From positions 101,485 through 165,484 of the forward strand of contig NZ_BNAW01000013.1 of NCBI RefSeq assembly GCF_014654205.1: a stretch of DNA of 64,000 nt, in the 5' to 3' direction. Below the pieces are notes generated by a model. The model saw nothing but the letters and a program-made list of their open reading frames with translations, was not told where the DNA came from and did not search any database. Positions 1 through 9,200 of this stretch are shown one piece after another. This stretch comes from Amycolatopsis bullii (GTDB taxonomy: Bacteria > Actinomycetota > Actinomycetes > Mycobacteriales > Pseudonocardiaceae). The position numbers and the translations under genes were made by a program. Position 1 is the first letter of the stretch. The number at the start of each line of letters is the position of its first letter.

Positions 1-2656
1 CCAGCACACCGTCGAGGGCGAGCGTGATCAGTGCACGTCCCGGCAGCCTGTCCCTGGTCGCCTGGTAAACGTGATCCACCGCATCCGGCATTTCGTCGTC
101 CGCCAGGGAGCAGATGGCCAGGATGGTGTACATCTCCCGCTGCAAGGGAAGCTGTCCCAGCAGCAAGGCCTGCTCGAGCCCGTTTTGCGCGTGTGTTCTC
201 GCTTGCCGGAGCCGGCCTTGCCAGAGTTCGAGGTTGGCCAGTGCAACCTGGTGCCAGCACCGCGTCGCCCAGCTGTCGATGTCCCTCGCATGTGCGCCGG
301 CTTCGTCCAGCGCCGTCTTCGCCCGGTCGAAGTCACCGAGTTCCGCGTACCGGGTCCCCAATTTCAGGACGACGTCGGCAAGCTGGCGGCGGGCGTCTCG
401 CGTCGATCCCTGCTCCAGCCGGGCGCGAGCCCGGTCGGCTGCTTGCTCGAGGCAGTCGACTGCCTCGTTCAGCCGGCCCCGGTGACGGTGGCATTCGGCG
501 AGACCGGCCAGCGGGACCGCCTCGGCTTCCCATTGGCGGTATTTGCGAGCGAGTCCCAGGGCCTTCCGGTAAAAGAATTCGGCTTTGGCCATCTCGTCCC
601 GGCGCTGCAGCACCGCGCCGAGAGACACGTACAGCTTCGCCCGGACGGCGGGCTCGCCGTCCACGTCCAGGTAGGAGATGGCCTGGCGGCAGAACGCTTC
701 GGCCGCGGGGAGATCGTCGCCCCGGAGGGCGATTTCACTGAGGGCCTGCAGATTGACGATCTCGGACAGGTCATCGTGCAACACCCCGCTGAGCTGCTCG
801 CGCTGGCGGCGAAGGACCCAGCGGCAGCCCCAGTTGTCGAGGTGATCGTCCACGTTCTCGACCGCGCGGAACGCAGCGTCGAACTCTCCGGCTTGGATGA
901 GGAGATCGATCTCGTTGAACTCGGCCGTGAGATCGCCGAGCTCCCGCACCTCGTCCTCGTGCCGCCGCTGCAGCGCGAAGTAGGACGCCGCCCGCAGGAC
1001 GATGCTGCGGCGGTCCCACTCGTCGTCGGCGACCGGCTGCACCGACTCCAGCGCTCTGTCGTCGTCCGGCGGTTGCACGTAGTACAGGTTGTTCGCAGTT
1101 CGCCGCACCAGGTGGCGGGCCTGGAGGCGTTTGAGGCTCTGTTCGACCTGCTTCGCTTTCTCGCTCGGCAACATGAACGCCACGGCTTCGGCGTCGACCG
1201 GGGTGCCGAACGCCGACACCGCCTGAAGGACCCGCCGCGCCTCGGGGGTGAGGCCGCCGATCAGGTGCCCGGTGAGAAAGTCGAGCGCATCATCGGGGGC
1301 GACGTTGGCCAACGCGGCCACGATGTCCGTGAGAGTGGTCAAGGAGCTGTGTTCGCTCTCAGGTGAGCCCTCCAGGATTCCGTGGACCACCTCCGCGGCT
1401 CGCGGTCGCCCGCCTGTTCGCTCATAGAGTGCATCGACCTCGTCATCGGGCGGGTCCAGCAGCCCGAACGCGTCGTGGGGGTCGAAACTGGCCAGGAGTT
1501 TCTTGAATTCCTCCGGAGGCAGCCCTTTGTCGAACCTCCGCACGAACGTCCGGGTCAGCCACCGCCGGGGGCGCGCGAACGGTTGCTCCCGCGTCGCGAT
1601 CAGGATCTTCACCGCCATGCGGCGTTGCCGGGAGATGGCCTCCAAAGCTTCGTCGAGTTCCGCGTCCATCAGTTTTCCGGTGGTGGCGTCGAGAAGGACT
1701 TCGTACGAGTCCAGGACGACGATCAGCTGCTTGTCCTGGATCAGCTCGAGAAGGAGTTCCAGCTTGCGGGAAGTGGAGATGTCGGTCCGCTCCAGCTGGA
1801 CCTTCGCGGGTGCCCGGGGAGGTTCGATCGCCTTTTCGAGCAGCTTGGCCAGGTCATGCGCGGTGAAGGAATGCGGGCCGTAGGCCTGGCGGTACTCGAG
1901 GCGTACCCGGTGCGCATGCGACACCTGCTCGAGGACACCCTTCACCAAGCGTGTCTTCCCGATGCCTTCCGGTCCGACGACGAGGACGATCGGGACCCGG
2001 TCAGCGCGCACCTCCTCGAGGACGGCCGCGGCTCCTTCCTGGTCGGCGATGGCGGCTCCGCCTCGTGGAAGAACGAGGGCCGTGGGTGCCGGGACCGGTG
2101 CTTCCGCGGCCACCTGGGCTTCGGCGTACAACTCCCTCAGCCGGGCCTCCAATGCCGCCGCCTCTTCTTTGGCAATGGCCAGTTCGGAAGGGGGCAGCCT
2201 GCGAAAACTGTCGCGCTTCACGCGCAAGTGCTCTTGGAGCTGTGCTATCTGACCCTCGGGTCGGCGCAGGCTTTCGATGCGCCGAAAAAGATCTCGAAGG
2301 CCCTGCTCGCGGTTTCCCGTGAAGTCGACCGAGGGGAGGCGATCGACCAGTGGGTGATACTTGAAACCATTGCCGAGGCGCAGCGTGATGATCGGCTTCC
2401 CGTATTCACGAGCGTAGTGCAGCTCATCCATGCAGGCATTGCTTTCCGGCGTGTGCTCCGCACGCACGAAAAGCAGGAGATGGCAGATGCTGACGGCTCG
2501 GGGCAGACGTTTCTCGAAGGTGTTGACCGGCACCAGGTCATGGGGGGCGAACCACGAGGTCACCGGCGATCCGGGCTTGGCGAGCGCATCGACCAGCCAG
2601 CGGGCGAATTCCGTGCTCTCTTTGTTGTCGTCGACGTACGAGATGAACGCTCGCAT
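1..2656 (-). CDS. TIR-STAND ATPase-TPR protein (partial at left edge), candidate immune sensor
   Basis: The minus frame is open from an ATG at 2656 (GGGGAGG ribosome site just upstream) to the window edge, giving 885 codons with no stop. Seen: an N-terminal TIR domain (about residues 1-130, starting MRAFISYVDD) with SNACMDEL carrying the expected catalytic glutamate at E78; a helical linker; a Walker A GPEGIGKT at 228-235; a Walker B LIVVLDSYE near 305-317; a basic winged-helix-like stretch near 460-540; then TPR-like helical repeats from about 640 to the edge. Known of the families: TIR domains with this Glu cleave NAD+ or make ADP-ribose signals, and STAND NTPases with TPR sensors oligomerise on ligand binding. 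Inference: an NLR-like phage sensor that makes a nucleotide signal. The divergent neighbour is a TM-macro protein, the partner expected for a Thoeris-type TIR. The C-terminus lies outside the window. Confidence 0.85.
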   Translation of the reverse strand, partial: MRAFISYVDDNKESTEFARWLVDALAKPGSPVTSWFAPHDLVPVNTFEKRLPRAVSICHLLLFVRAEHTPESNACMDELHYAREYGKPIITLRLGNGFKYHPLVDRLPSVDFTGNREQGLRDLFRRIESLRRPEGQIAQLQEHLRVKRDSFRRLPPSELAIAKEEAAALEARLRELYAEAQVAAEAPVPAPTALVLPRGGAAIADQEGAAAVLEEVRADRVPIVLVVGPEGIGKTRLVKGVLEQVSHAHRVRLEYRQAYGPHSFTAHDLAKLLEKAIEPPRAPAKVQLERTDISTSRKLELLLELIQDKQLIVVLDSYEVLLDATTGKLMDAELDEALEAISRQRRMAVKILIATREQPFARPRRWLTRTFVRRFDKGLPPEEFKKLLASFDPHDAFGLLDPPDDEVDALYERTGGRPRAAEVVHGILEGSPESEHSSLTTLTDIVAALANVAPDDALDFLTGHLIGGLTPEARRVLQAVSAFGTPVDAEAVAFMLPSEKAKQVEQSLKRLQARHLVRRTANNLYYVQPPDDDRALESVQPVADDEWDRRSIVLRAASYFALQRRHEDEVRELGDLTAEFNEIDLLIQAGEFDAAFRAVENVDDHLDNWGCRWVLRRQREQLSGVLHDDLSEIVNLQALSEIALRGDDLPAAEAFCRQAISYLDVDGEPAVRAKLYVSLGAVLQRRDEMAKAEFFYRKALGLARKYRQWEAEAVPLAGLAECHRHRGRLNEAVDCLEQAADRARARLEQGSTRDARRQLADVVLKLGTRYAELGDFDRAKTALDEAGAHARDIDSWATRCWHQVALANLELWQGRLRQARTHAQNGLEQALLLGQLPLQREMYTILAICSLADDEMPDAVDHVYQATRDRLPGRALITLALDGVL

Positions 2657-2858
2657 GATCGCCTCCCCTCTCCCGGCGAGCGCGCTCGGCGGCCTGCTCT
2701 GTCATGGTTACGCCCGCGCTGGCAGGATTCTGACAGATGGTCGGCGCGGAAACCATGGTGCGCACTGCTGGCCGGTGAGGCTGCCGGGCAACGGAGTACG
2801 TCCGCTGCGCCGAGTGGAGTACGCCCGGCTTGACCTCCGACCATGAGAAGATCGGTCC

Positions 2859-3722
2859 GTGATACTCAGAGGGCTTGCCTTGATGCTGTCGACCCGGCGA
2901 GGCTTGGGGTTGTTCGCCGGAACAGCGTTGGTCACCTTCGGTCTGCTGGGCGGCTTGGTCCAGCTTTATGCAGCTCTCTGGCCGAAGAATGACATCAACC
3001 AAGCAGTCGTCATCGTGGTGATCGCCGCCCTGATCGTGACAGCTGCGACCTGCCGGGCGTGGCCGCGCCGCTACCTGCGTCGGGACTTCGACCGTCCGGA
3101 AATCAGCGTTGTGGTGAAGGTCGGTGACCTCTTCGAGCAACCCGGGCATCTGGTCATCGGCTTCAGCGACACCTTCGACACCGACACGACGGACGGCAAG
3201 ATCATCAGTCCCGACAGTGTTCAGGGGCAGTTCCTGCACCGAGTGTACGACGGGGACCAGGGCCGTCTCGACCGCGAAATAGTGAGTGCGCTGGTCAATA
3301 CGAAGAAGATCGGTGAGGAGCGGCTCTCGGACAAAGAGGGGAAACTCAGCCGTTATCCGATCGGGACCGTGGCGACGCTCGGGCGGCCTGCTCGGCGGTA
3401 TTTCTGCGTCGCTTACACGTACATGCAGAACAACCTGATCGCCAAGGCCGGCGTCGATGACCTGTGGGAGGCCCTGAGCCGGGTCTGGGACGCCGCGCGG
3501 CAGTTCGGCCAGCGGAAGACGCTGGTAGTCCCGGTCATCGGATCGGAGCTCGCACGGATCAGCAGCCTGGATCGGGACAGCTTGCTCAAGATGACGATCC
3601 TGTCGTTCGTCGCCAGTTCGAGGCAGCAGGACGTGTGCAAAGAACTCGTCGTCGTGGTGCACCCTAAGGACTACGATAAGACTGACATGCTCGAACTGCG
3701 AGCGTTCCTCCGGACGCTGTAG
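2859..3722 (+). CDS. Two-TM plus macro-domain protein (ThsA_Macro/DUF6430-like), candidate Thoeris type II effector
   Basis: A 287-aa protein. Two hydrophobic segments lie at about residues 16-38 and 48-64, followed by a basic patch (RAWPRRYLRR) and a C-terminal domain from about 80 that carries the hallmarks of the Thoeris ThsA macro family: VGDLF near the start, then FSDTFDTDTTDGKIISPDS, VQGQF, and YDG. Known: in type II Thoeris the TIR protein makes a histidine-ADPR signal that the macro domain binds, and the TM helices then damage the membrane. Inference: this is the effector for the divergent TIR-STAND gene 202 bp away. The start is uncertain: GTG at 2859 has a weak ribosome site, and ATG at 2883 (CAGAGGG upstream) would shorten it by 8 residues. 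The two TM segments would remain. Confidence 0.75.
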   Translation: MILRGLALMLSTRRGLGLFAGTALVTFGLLGGLVQLYAALWPKNDINQAVVIVVIAALIVTAATCRAWPRRYLRRDFDRPEISVVVKVGDLFEQPGHLVIGFSDTFDTDTTDGKIISPDSVQGQFLHRVYDGDQGRLDREIVSALVNTKKIGEERLSDKEGKLSRYPIGTVATLGRPARRYFCVAYTYMQNNLIAKAGVDDLWEALSRVWDAARQFGQRKTLVVPVIGSELARISSLDRDSLLKMTILSFVASSRQQDVCKELVVVVHPKDYDKTDMLELRAFLRTL

Positions 3723-4011
3723 CGCCGATCCGTGGCCACTGCTCTCCGCGGCGATGGCCGAGGCCGGCGCGTGTAGGTTCGGAAGCATCCGATTCGGGAT
3801 AACGCGTCAAATTTCGTGAGAGCGCGAAACGTTTCGGCCCGGGCGCCGGTCGTCGCGCGCGCTGGTCATCGATCGAGTGGCGGACGTCTGGACGTTGGTG
3901 TCGATCGCTTCGCCAAGCATCCAGCGAGATTGTCCGCGGTCCTTCGTTCTGCGCCCGATAACGGCCCTAGCGGCTCAGGTTGGGTATCAGCTGTGAAGAC
4001 TCTCAGAGGTT

Positions 4012-4049
4012 GAGGCGTGTGGTTAGCGTGCAAGATCGTCTTCGGACAC
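4012..4049 (+). repeat. 38-bp imperfect direct repeat, left copy (att-like)
   Basis: The sequence starts GAGGCGTGTGGTTAGCGTG and ends GATCGTCTTCGGACAC. It matches 14441-14478 at 33 of 38 positions (counted by eye). It lies 35 bp beyond the stop of the serine recombinase, where element ends commonly sit. Inference: attL- or attR-like remnant. The rest of the 362-bp gap 3723-4084 shows no gene. Confidence 0.55.
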
Positions 4050-4084
4050 TCAATTACCCCATAGAGTCGCGAGTCGCGGCGAGG

Positions 4085-5500
4085 TCAGAGTAACAGCAGC
4101 TGGTCGCCGACGGTCTTGTCTGTCGTGGCAAGTGTGCAGCGTGGACCGCATGCCTTGACTACTTGTGTCGGGCCGCCACACATGATCGTTAGGTCGTTCG
4201 TTCTCAGGTAGTCGGCGATCGCGGATCCGTCGTCGCCTACGGTCTCGGCGAATCGGGCGCGGAGATCGTTGAGTAGGTGGTCTTCGCGGGCGTAGACGTT
4301 CTTGGCGAGTTCTGGTGGGCGGTTGCGGGCGCTGGTGTGGCCGTGTCGGCAGCGGTAGCCAGGGCGGCCGTTAACCCAATGCGAGTCCAGCCGGCGTCCG
4401 CACAGCTGACATTGTACGAGTCCTGCCAGCACGTACGTCCTGGTATGGCCGTGTTGGGTGGGTCGGGCTGCGCGCATGCCCTGGACCTCCAGGAACGTCG
4501 CCTCGTCCACGAGCGCCGGATGCGCCACCTTCTCGGACTGTGACCAACCTCGTGTCGCCGACGGTCGGGCTGGAGAACCGTGGTGGGCCGGGCAGGTTGT
4601 TCTGGCGCCGTGCTGGTTCCACACCTGCCGCCCCGTGTACCGCGGGTTTTCGAGGATCCCGACGACGGTCCGGACGATCCACTCGTGCCTCGTCCGGTGT
4701 CGGTTACGGTCCCGGTTGGCGATCGAGGGGCACGGGACGCCGCGGTCGTTCAACTCCCGCGCGATCCCGGCCACGCTGCGTCCGGTGGCTCGTTGCTGGA
4801 AGATCCACCGCACCCACGGTGCGGTGGCCAGATCGGGTTCCAGGCGGTGCAGGCGGCGGCCCCACCTCGCATGGGCCCGGTTCGGGTGCGGACCGGCATC
4901 GGCCAGGCGGTAGCCGTAGGGTGGCCGGCCGCCGAGGAACCTGCCTTGAACACGGGCCTGGATGTGCATCGCAGCCAGCACGCGGTGCCGAGCGCGCAGC
5001 ACCTCGCGACGCGACTGGGACCCGAGCAGCAGTATCAGTGCCTGGTGCACCGGGTCGTGGAGGTTCACTGGACCATCCGCTTCGGGGAGCCACAGTTGGA
5101 TGCCTTGCTCCCGGAGCGTGGTCAGTACGGCGTTGAACTGCTCTCCGTAGAACGCTCGCTCGTACTCTCCGATGACGACGGCATCGAAGGAGCGGTTCGG
5201 GTGCTCGGCGTCCGCTATCAGGTGGGCCGCGGCCGGCCGTTGACGCCAGGGAAGCCGACGTGAGCATCCTTCGTCGAAGTACTCCGCCACGATCACGCCG
5301 CGGCCGCGGATTGTCTCCTCGGCGACCTCGCGCTGCCACCCCAACGACGTCGCCCGGTCCTGGAACTCCACCGTGGACATCCGCCCGTAGAACGCGAACC
5401 TCAGCCCATGGCTTCTGACAGGCTGCCGGCGGCGCCGGACGCCGGCTCGACGCGGGGAAACCGCAGATGTCAAGGCGGCCGCGTCCACAGTTTTGGTCAT
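4085..5500 (-). CDS. Large serine recombinase (site-specific integrase type)
   Basis: A 471-aa protein from the ATG at 5500, preceded by GAGGTG at a good distance; an upstream in-frame start at 5587 lacks a ribosome site. Seen: resolvase N-terminal domain with RFAFYGRMS carrying the catalytic serine (S42); a recombinase domain starting around GGRPPYGYRL; and a zinc ribbon with CQLCG and a later YRCRHGH, as in large serine integrases. It lacks a long obvious coiled coil. Family role: integrates and excises phages or elements by a Ser-DNA intermediate at att sites. An att-like repeat is just downstream of its 3' end, and a second copy lies 10.4 kb away, which fits a recombinase at the end of its own element. 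The arginine-rich leader (residues 17-25) is unusual. Confidence 0.88.
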   Translation of the reverse strand: MTKTVDAAALTSAVSPRRAGVRRRRQPVRSHGLRFAFYGRMSTVEFQDRATSLGWQREVAEETIRGRGVIVAEYFDEGCSRRLPWRQRPAAAHLIADAEHPNRSFDAVVIGEYERAFYGEQFNAVLTTLREQGIQLWLPEADGPVNLHDPVHQALILLLGSQSRREVLRARHRVLAAMHIQARVQGRFLGGRPPYGYRLADAGPHPNRAHARWGRRLHRLEPDLATAPWVRWIFQQRATGRSVAGIARELNDRGVPCPSIANRDRNRHRTRHEWIVRTVVGILENPRYTGRQVWNQHGARTTCPAHHGSPARPSATRGWSQSEKVAHPALVDEATFLEVQGMRAARPTQHGHTRTYVLAGLVQCQLCGRRLDSHWVNGRPGYRCRHGHTSARNRPPELAKNVYAREDHLLNDLRARFAETVGDDGSAIADYLRTNDLTIMCGGPTQVVKACGPRCTLATTDKTVGDQLLLL

Positions 5501-5650
5501 CGTGCACCTCGGTGCTTGAGGCGGGTTCGGGTCGAGGGCGGAACGCGGTTGCCCGGTTCTGATGACGAGCCGGGAGCTGATCGGCACCCGAATGGCCGCA
5601 TTGCCGGTCGTTTATCCGTGTTGCACGGCAAGCGGTCGACCTTCGCCCTG

Positions 5651-5797
5651 CTACGAATCGCCCCGATGGGTAGCGGCGTTGACGAGCACCACCGCGCCGT
5701 GGTCGGCCGCCGGTCGCAGCTCCGGCCAGGGCGGTGGCAGCAGGAACCGTTCGAACGCCGGTTTTTCGCGGATCCGGCCCAGCAGGGCGTCGTGCTC
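5651..5797 (-). pseudogene. CHAT-protein fragment (degenerate)
   Basis: A minus frame reads HDALLGRIREKPAFERFLLP followed by PPWPELRPAADHGAVVLVN, which resembles the linker and first strand of actinobacterial TPR-CHAT proteases (WDALxxRIRxxPGFExFLxPP ... GPVVVVNVS). An in-frame TGA precedes it and a TAG at 5651-5653 ends it, so no complete CHAT domain remains. Upstream minus-strand sequence to about 6050 (VNDSDPALLLVDSPSGYRWS) is open but unrecognised. On the plus strand a short tail, YDGAELQVIADYLDRM, ends in TAG at about 6213 and looks like another remnant. The whole gap 5501-6273 appears to be gene debris. Confidence 0.45.
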
Positions 5798-6273
5798 GGC
5801 CCATCACCGCCGCCGGTCCTCAACCCGGACGTCGAGCTGCCGGTCGTCGGTTCCCATGGTCGGGGGCAAGGTCAAGGCGATGAGCAGGGCGCTCCACCGG
5901 TAACCGCTGGGGCTGTCGACCAGCAACAGCGCAGGGTCGCTATCGTTCACATCGCCGATCAACACGGGGCGGTGGTGGCGTTGACGAGTACGGCGGCTCA
6001 GCCTGGTGTGTCCGGAGCGTGCCCGGTGGCGATGGCGGCGAGCTGCCAATGGTCGGCGCGGCTGCCGACGAGTTCGGCATCGAGCCCGGCGAGCGGGTCC
6101 AGTTCGGTCACTGGCAGCGGGGTGCGGGCGAGGATGAGCGATTCGCTACGACGGAGCGGAACTTCAGGTGATCGCGGACTACCTCGACCGAATGGTCGAT
6201 ATTCTCCGTAAGTAGGCCGGGAGGCTGACCAATCGCTGAATGACCGGCTGAATGGCGTGGGGAGCGGGAAGAG

Positions 6274-9200
6274 ATGGAGAATCCCTATTCGACAGGTGGG
6301 GGAGGCGTCGTTCTGGAGCACCAGTATGGCGCGGTCCTGCTCGGACATCTTCTGCTCGGCGACCCCCTACCGGAGTTGGGCGATGATGTGGTTCCGACAA
6401 TGGTGCGATTTCAGGGTTCCGCGTTCAGTGCCGTTGACGACCTGATCGTGACCGGCGAAACGCCGGATGGTCGAAGCCGGCAGGTATCGATAGGCGTGCG
6501 ACGCGCGCCGTTATTCCGGCCAAGCCACAAGGCCACGAGCGCATTGCTCGTACCGTATCTCCAGGTGGTGACCGACCACTGGGACGAGGTCCGTACCGGC
6601 CGCTGGCGCCTCGCGCTGGCGGTGGCCAGCCCGAACAAGCATGTGCAGGAGATACGCGAACTGGCGACCGTCGCGCACGGTCAGCCGGACCAGGCCGCGT
6701 TCCGTGCGGCTGCCTCGGAGCCGAGACGGGTGGCTAAGCAAGTCCGCGACAGGCTGCGTCTTCTCGCCAAGCTAGTCGCGAATGCTGCCGCCAGCGCGAA
6801 GGTGGACCTTGAGAAATGTTCCGAGCAGGAGCTGACGTGGCGTGTTCTCCACAATCTCTGGTTACGAGAGCTACGGCTGGAAGGAGTCGACCAGACCGAC
6901 CGGACCGGCATGGTCGCCCGCCTTCGGACCATCGTCTCCGCGGTGCCAGCCGCAGACCGTCTCTTCACTAAATTGGAGACGTTGTCCCGCGAATACGCTC
7001 CCGCGGGAGCGACGGTTACCCGGCTCATGGTGCAACAACGTCTGGCCGGCACCGCGATTGACATCGGCTGGTCGGACGGGACACCGGTCGGACACGGGTC
7101 CGGTTCGCCTCTGCGCACTCGGTACCGCAAGCAGGTCGAACGCATCGCTCCAGTTGAGCTGCTCGACCGCGAAGCTGAACTGGCCGAACTGGCGAGTTTC
7201 TGCACGGAGGGCCACGAAGGACGGTACATCTGGTGGCGGGCGGACGCATGGGCGGGCAAGTCGGCACTGATGTCGTGGTTCGTCCTGCACCCGCCGCCAG
7301 GGGTGCGGCTCGTGTCGTTCTTCGTCACCGCGCGGCTGGCGGGACAGAACCATCGCATCGCGTTCATCGACGCGGTGCTGGAGCAGTTGGCCGCCATTCT
7401 GGGGCGGTCCCTCCCGCATACCGATTCCACCCGTGAATACCACTTGCTCAGTATGCTGGACGAGGCGGCGGAAACGTGCCTCCGGCACAACGAGCGCCTG
7501 GTGTTGCTGGTGGACGGTGTGGATGAGGATCGAGGTGTCTCGACCGACCCTGACGACTACAGCATCGCTGGGCTGCTCCCGGTCGTGCCGAACCACGGCC
7601 TGCGGGTGGTGGTGGCGGGACGGTACAACCCGCCGATACCCGACGACGTGCCGGACAACCACCCGCTGCGGGATCCGTCGATCGTCCGGCCGTTGGCGAC
7701 GTCGCCGGCCGCGACGGTGATCAGAGGGGAGGCGGAACGGGAGCTGCGTCGCCTGCTCGCCGGATGTGGGCAGGACCTCGTCGGCTTGCTCGTTGCCGCG
7801 CGGGGTGGGCTGACCGCCGGTGACCTCGCCGAACTGACCGGGCGGCACGTCCGCGAGATCCAGGACGAACTCGACACCGTTGTCGGCCGAAGTTTCTCCT
7901 GGCGGCCCGGAAGATGGCGCGACACACCCAGCTACCTGCTCGCGCATGAAGAGCTGTACGAGATCGCCCTGGACTTCCTCGCCCCGTCGATCGCCGGGTT
8001 CCGGGCGAGGCTGCACACGTGGTTCGACGGCTACCAGGCAAGGCGCTGGCCAGCGGACACGCCGGAATACCTGCTACGGAGCTACTTCGACATGCTGGCC
8101 GACAGCGACGACATGGCCAGGGTTATCGCCTGCGCGACGGACCACGTCCGCACGGACCGCATGCGTGGCCTGTCCGGCGGAGACCAGGCGGCCCTGGCTG
8201 AGATCGACCGTGCGCAGGACCTCGTCCTTCGCCGCCAACCTTCCGATGTCGGGATGCTGGCACGACTAGCGGTACACCGCGATCGGCTCACCACACGCAA
8301 CTCGAAGGTTCCGGTCATGCTGCCGGCAGCCTGGGCACTGCTGGGCCAGCCGGCGCAAGCTGAAGAGCTAGCCGGCTCGATTCCCGTATCGTGGGCGAGT
8401 TCCGCGGCCATCGCGTTCCTCGCAGAGGCGATGGCTGACGTCGGCGCTCTTGATCGCGCTCGTGAACTGGCAGAACACGTGGCTAAGCTGGCGGTGGACG
8501 CACCGCCGCCATGGCCAGTCGAGGGAGAGGTGCTCGCAGCTGTGGTCCGTTCGATGGTGGCTGTCGGCGACCTCAGTCGCGCCATCAGTCTCTTCGAGTC
8601 GCTCAGAGACAGCAGCGTTGCCAACAGCTCGCGGATAGAAATGATGCCGGCACTGATCTCGACAATGTTCGATCAACTGGACATCACCCATGTTGACCGG
8701 TTTGTGACATCAATTCCAGACGCTGTCGTAAGAGCCCGAGCATTGCTGCACCTCGCCGACATTTCCTCTTCCGCTGACTATCTCGCACAAGCCGTCGATC
8801 TCGCACAAGCCGTGGCGCTCGCGCCACGCGGCCACCGCTCTTCATTCCTGGTGATGCTTGCCGTCACCGCCGCGAAGCTGCTCGGACGCGAACGGGCCGA
8901 GGAACTCGTGCGTTCGCTGGTAGGCGACCCGTCCACACCAGACGCCACCACGATCCCGGTCGCGGCGATCGCCGCTCGGACAGGCCACCTCGACGAGGTC
9001 ATCACCACGATCGTCAACCTGAGCGACGGCGACTTCGATCGCGCGATGTTTTCCCTTGTGCCGTTTCTGCCATGGAGCGATCCACGCACGAGCCAACTCC
9101 TCGAACGGGCGCGTCAAAGCGGAGCCCAGAGATACCTGGCTAAAATGCTGACCGCAGTCGGCGCTTTGGATCAGGCACTGGAGTTGGCGTCTGAGCCGGA

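Noticed and set aside
71..2833. Long plus-strand frames across the first 2.8 kb
   Set aside because: They are antisense to the TIR-STAND-TPR gene, have no ribosome sites and no recognisable motifs; the minus frame has complete domain logic.
1..3722. Classic type I Thoeris (SIR2-SLOG ThsA)
   Set aside because: The effector has TM helices and a macro domain; no SIR2 or SLOG motif is present.
2538..3788. 416-residue minus-strand frame
   Set aside because: It overlaps both the TIR domain start and the TM-macro gene and has random composition.
3723..4020. Missing 3' half of the mcrB-like gene on the far side of the element
   Set aside because: I translated the minus strand here; it shows stops and no Walker B or other McrB motif, so a simple insertion into mcrB is not supported.
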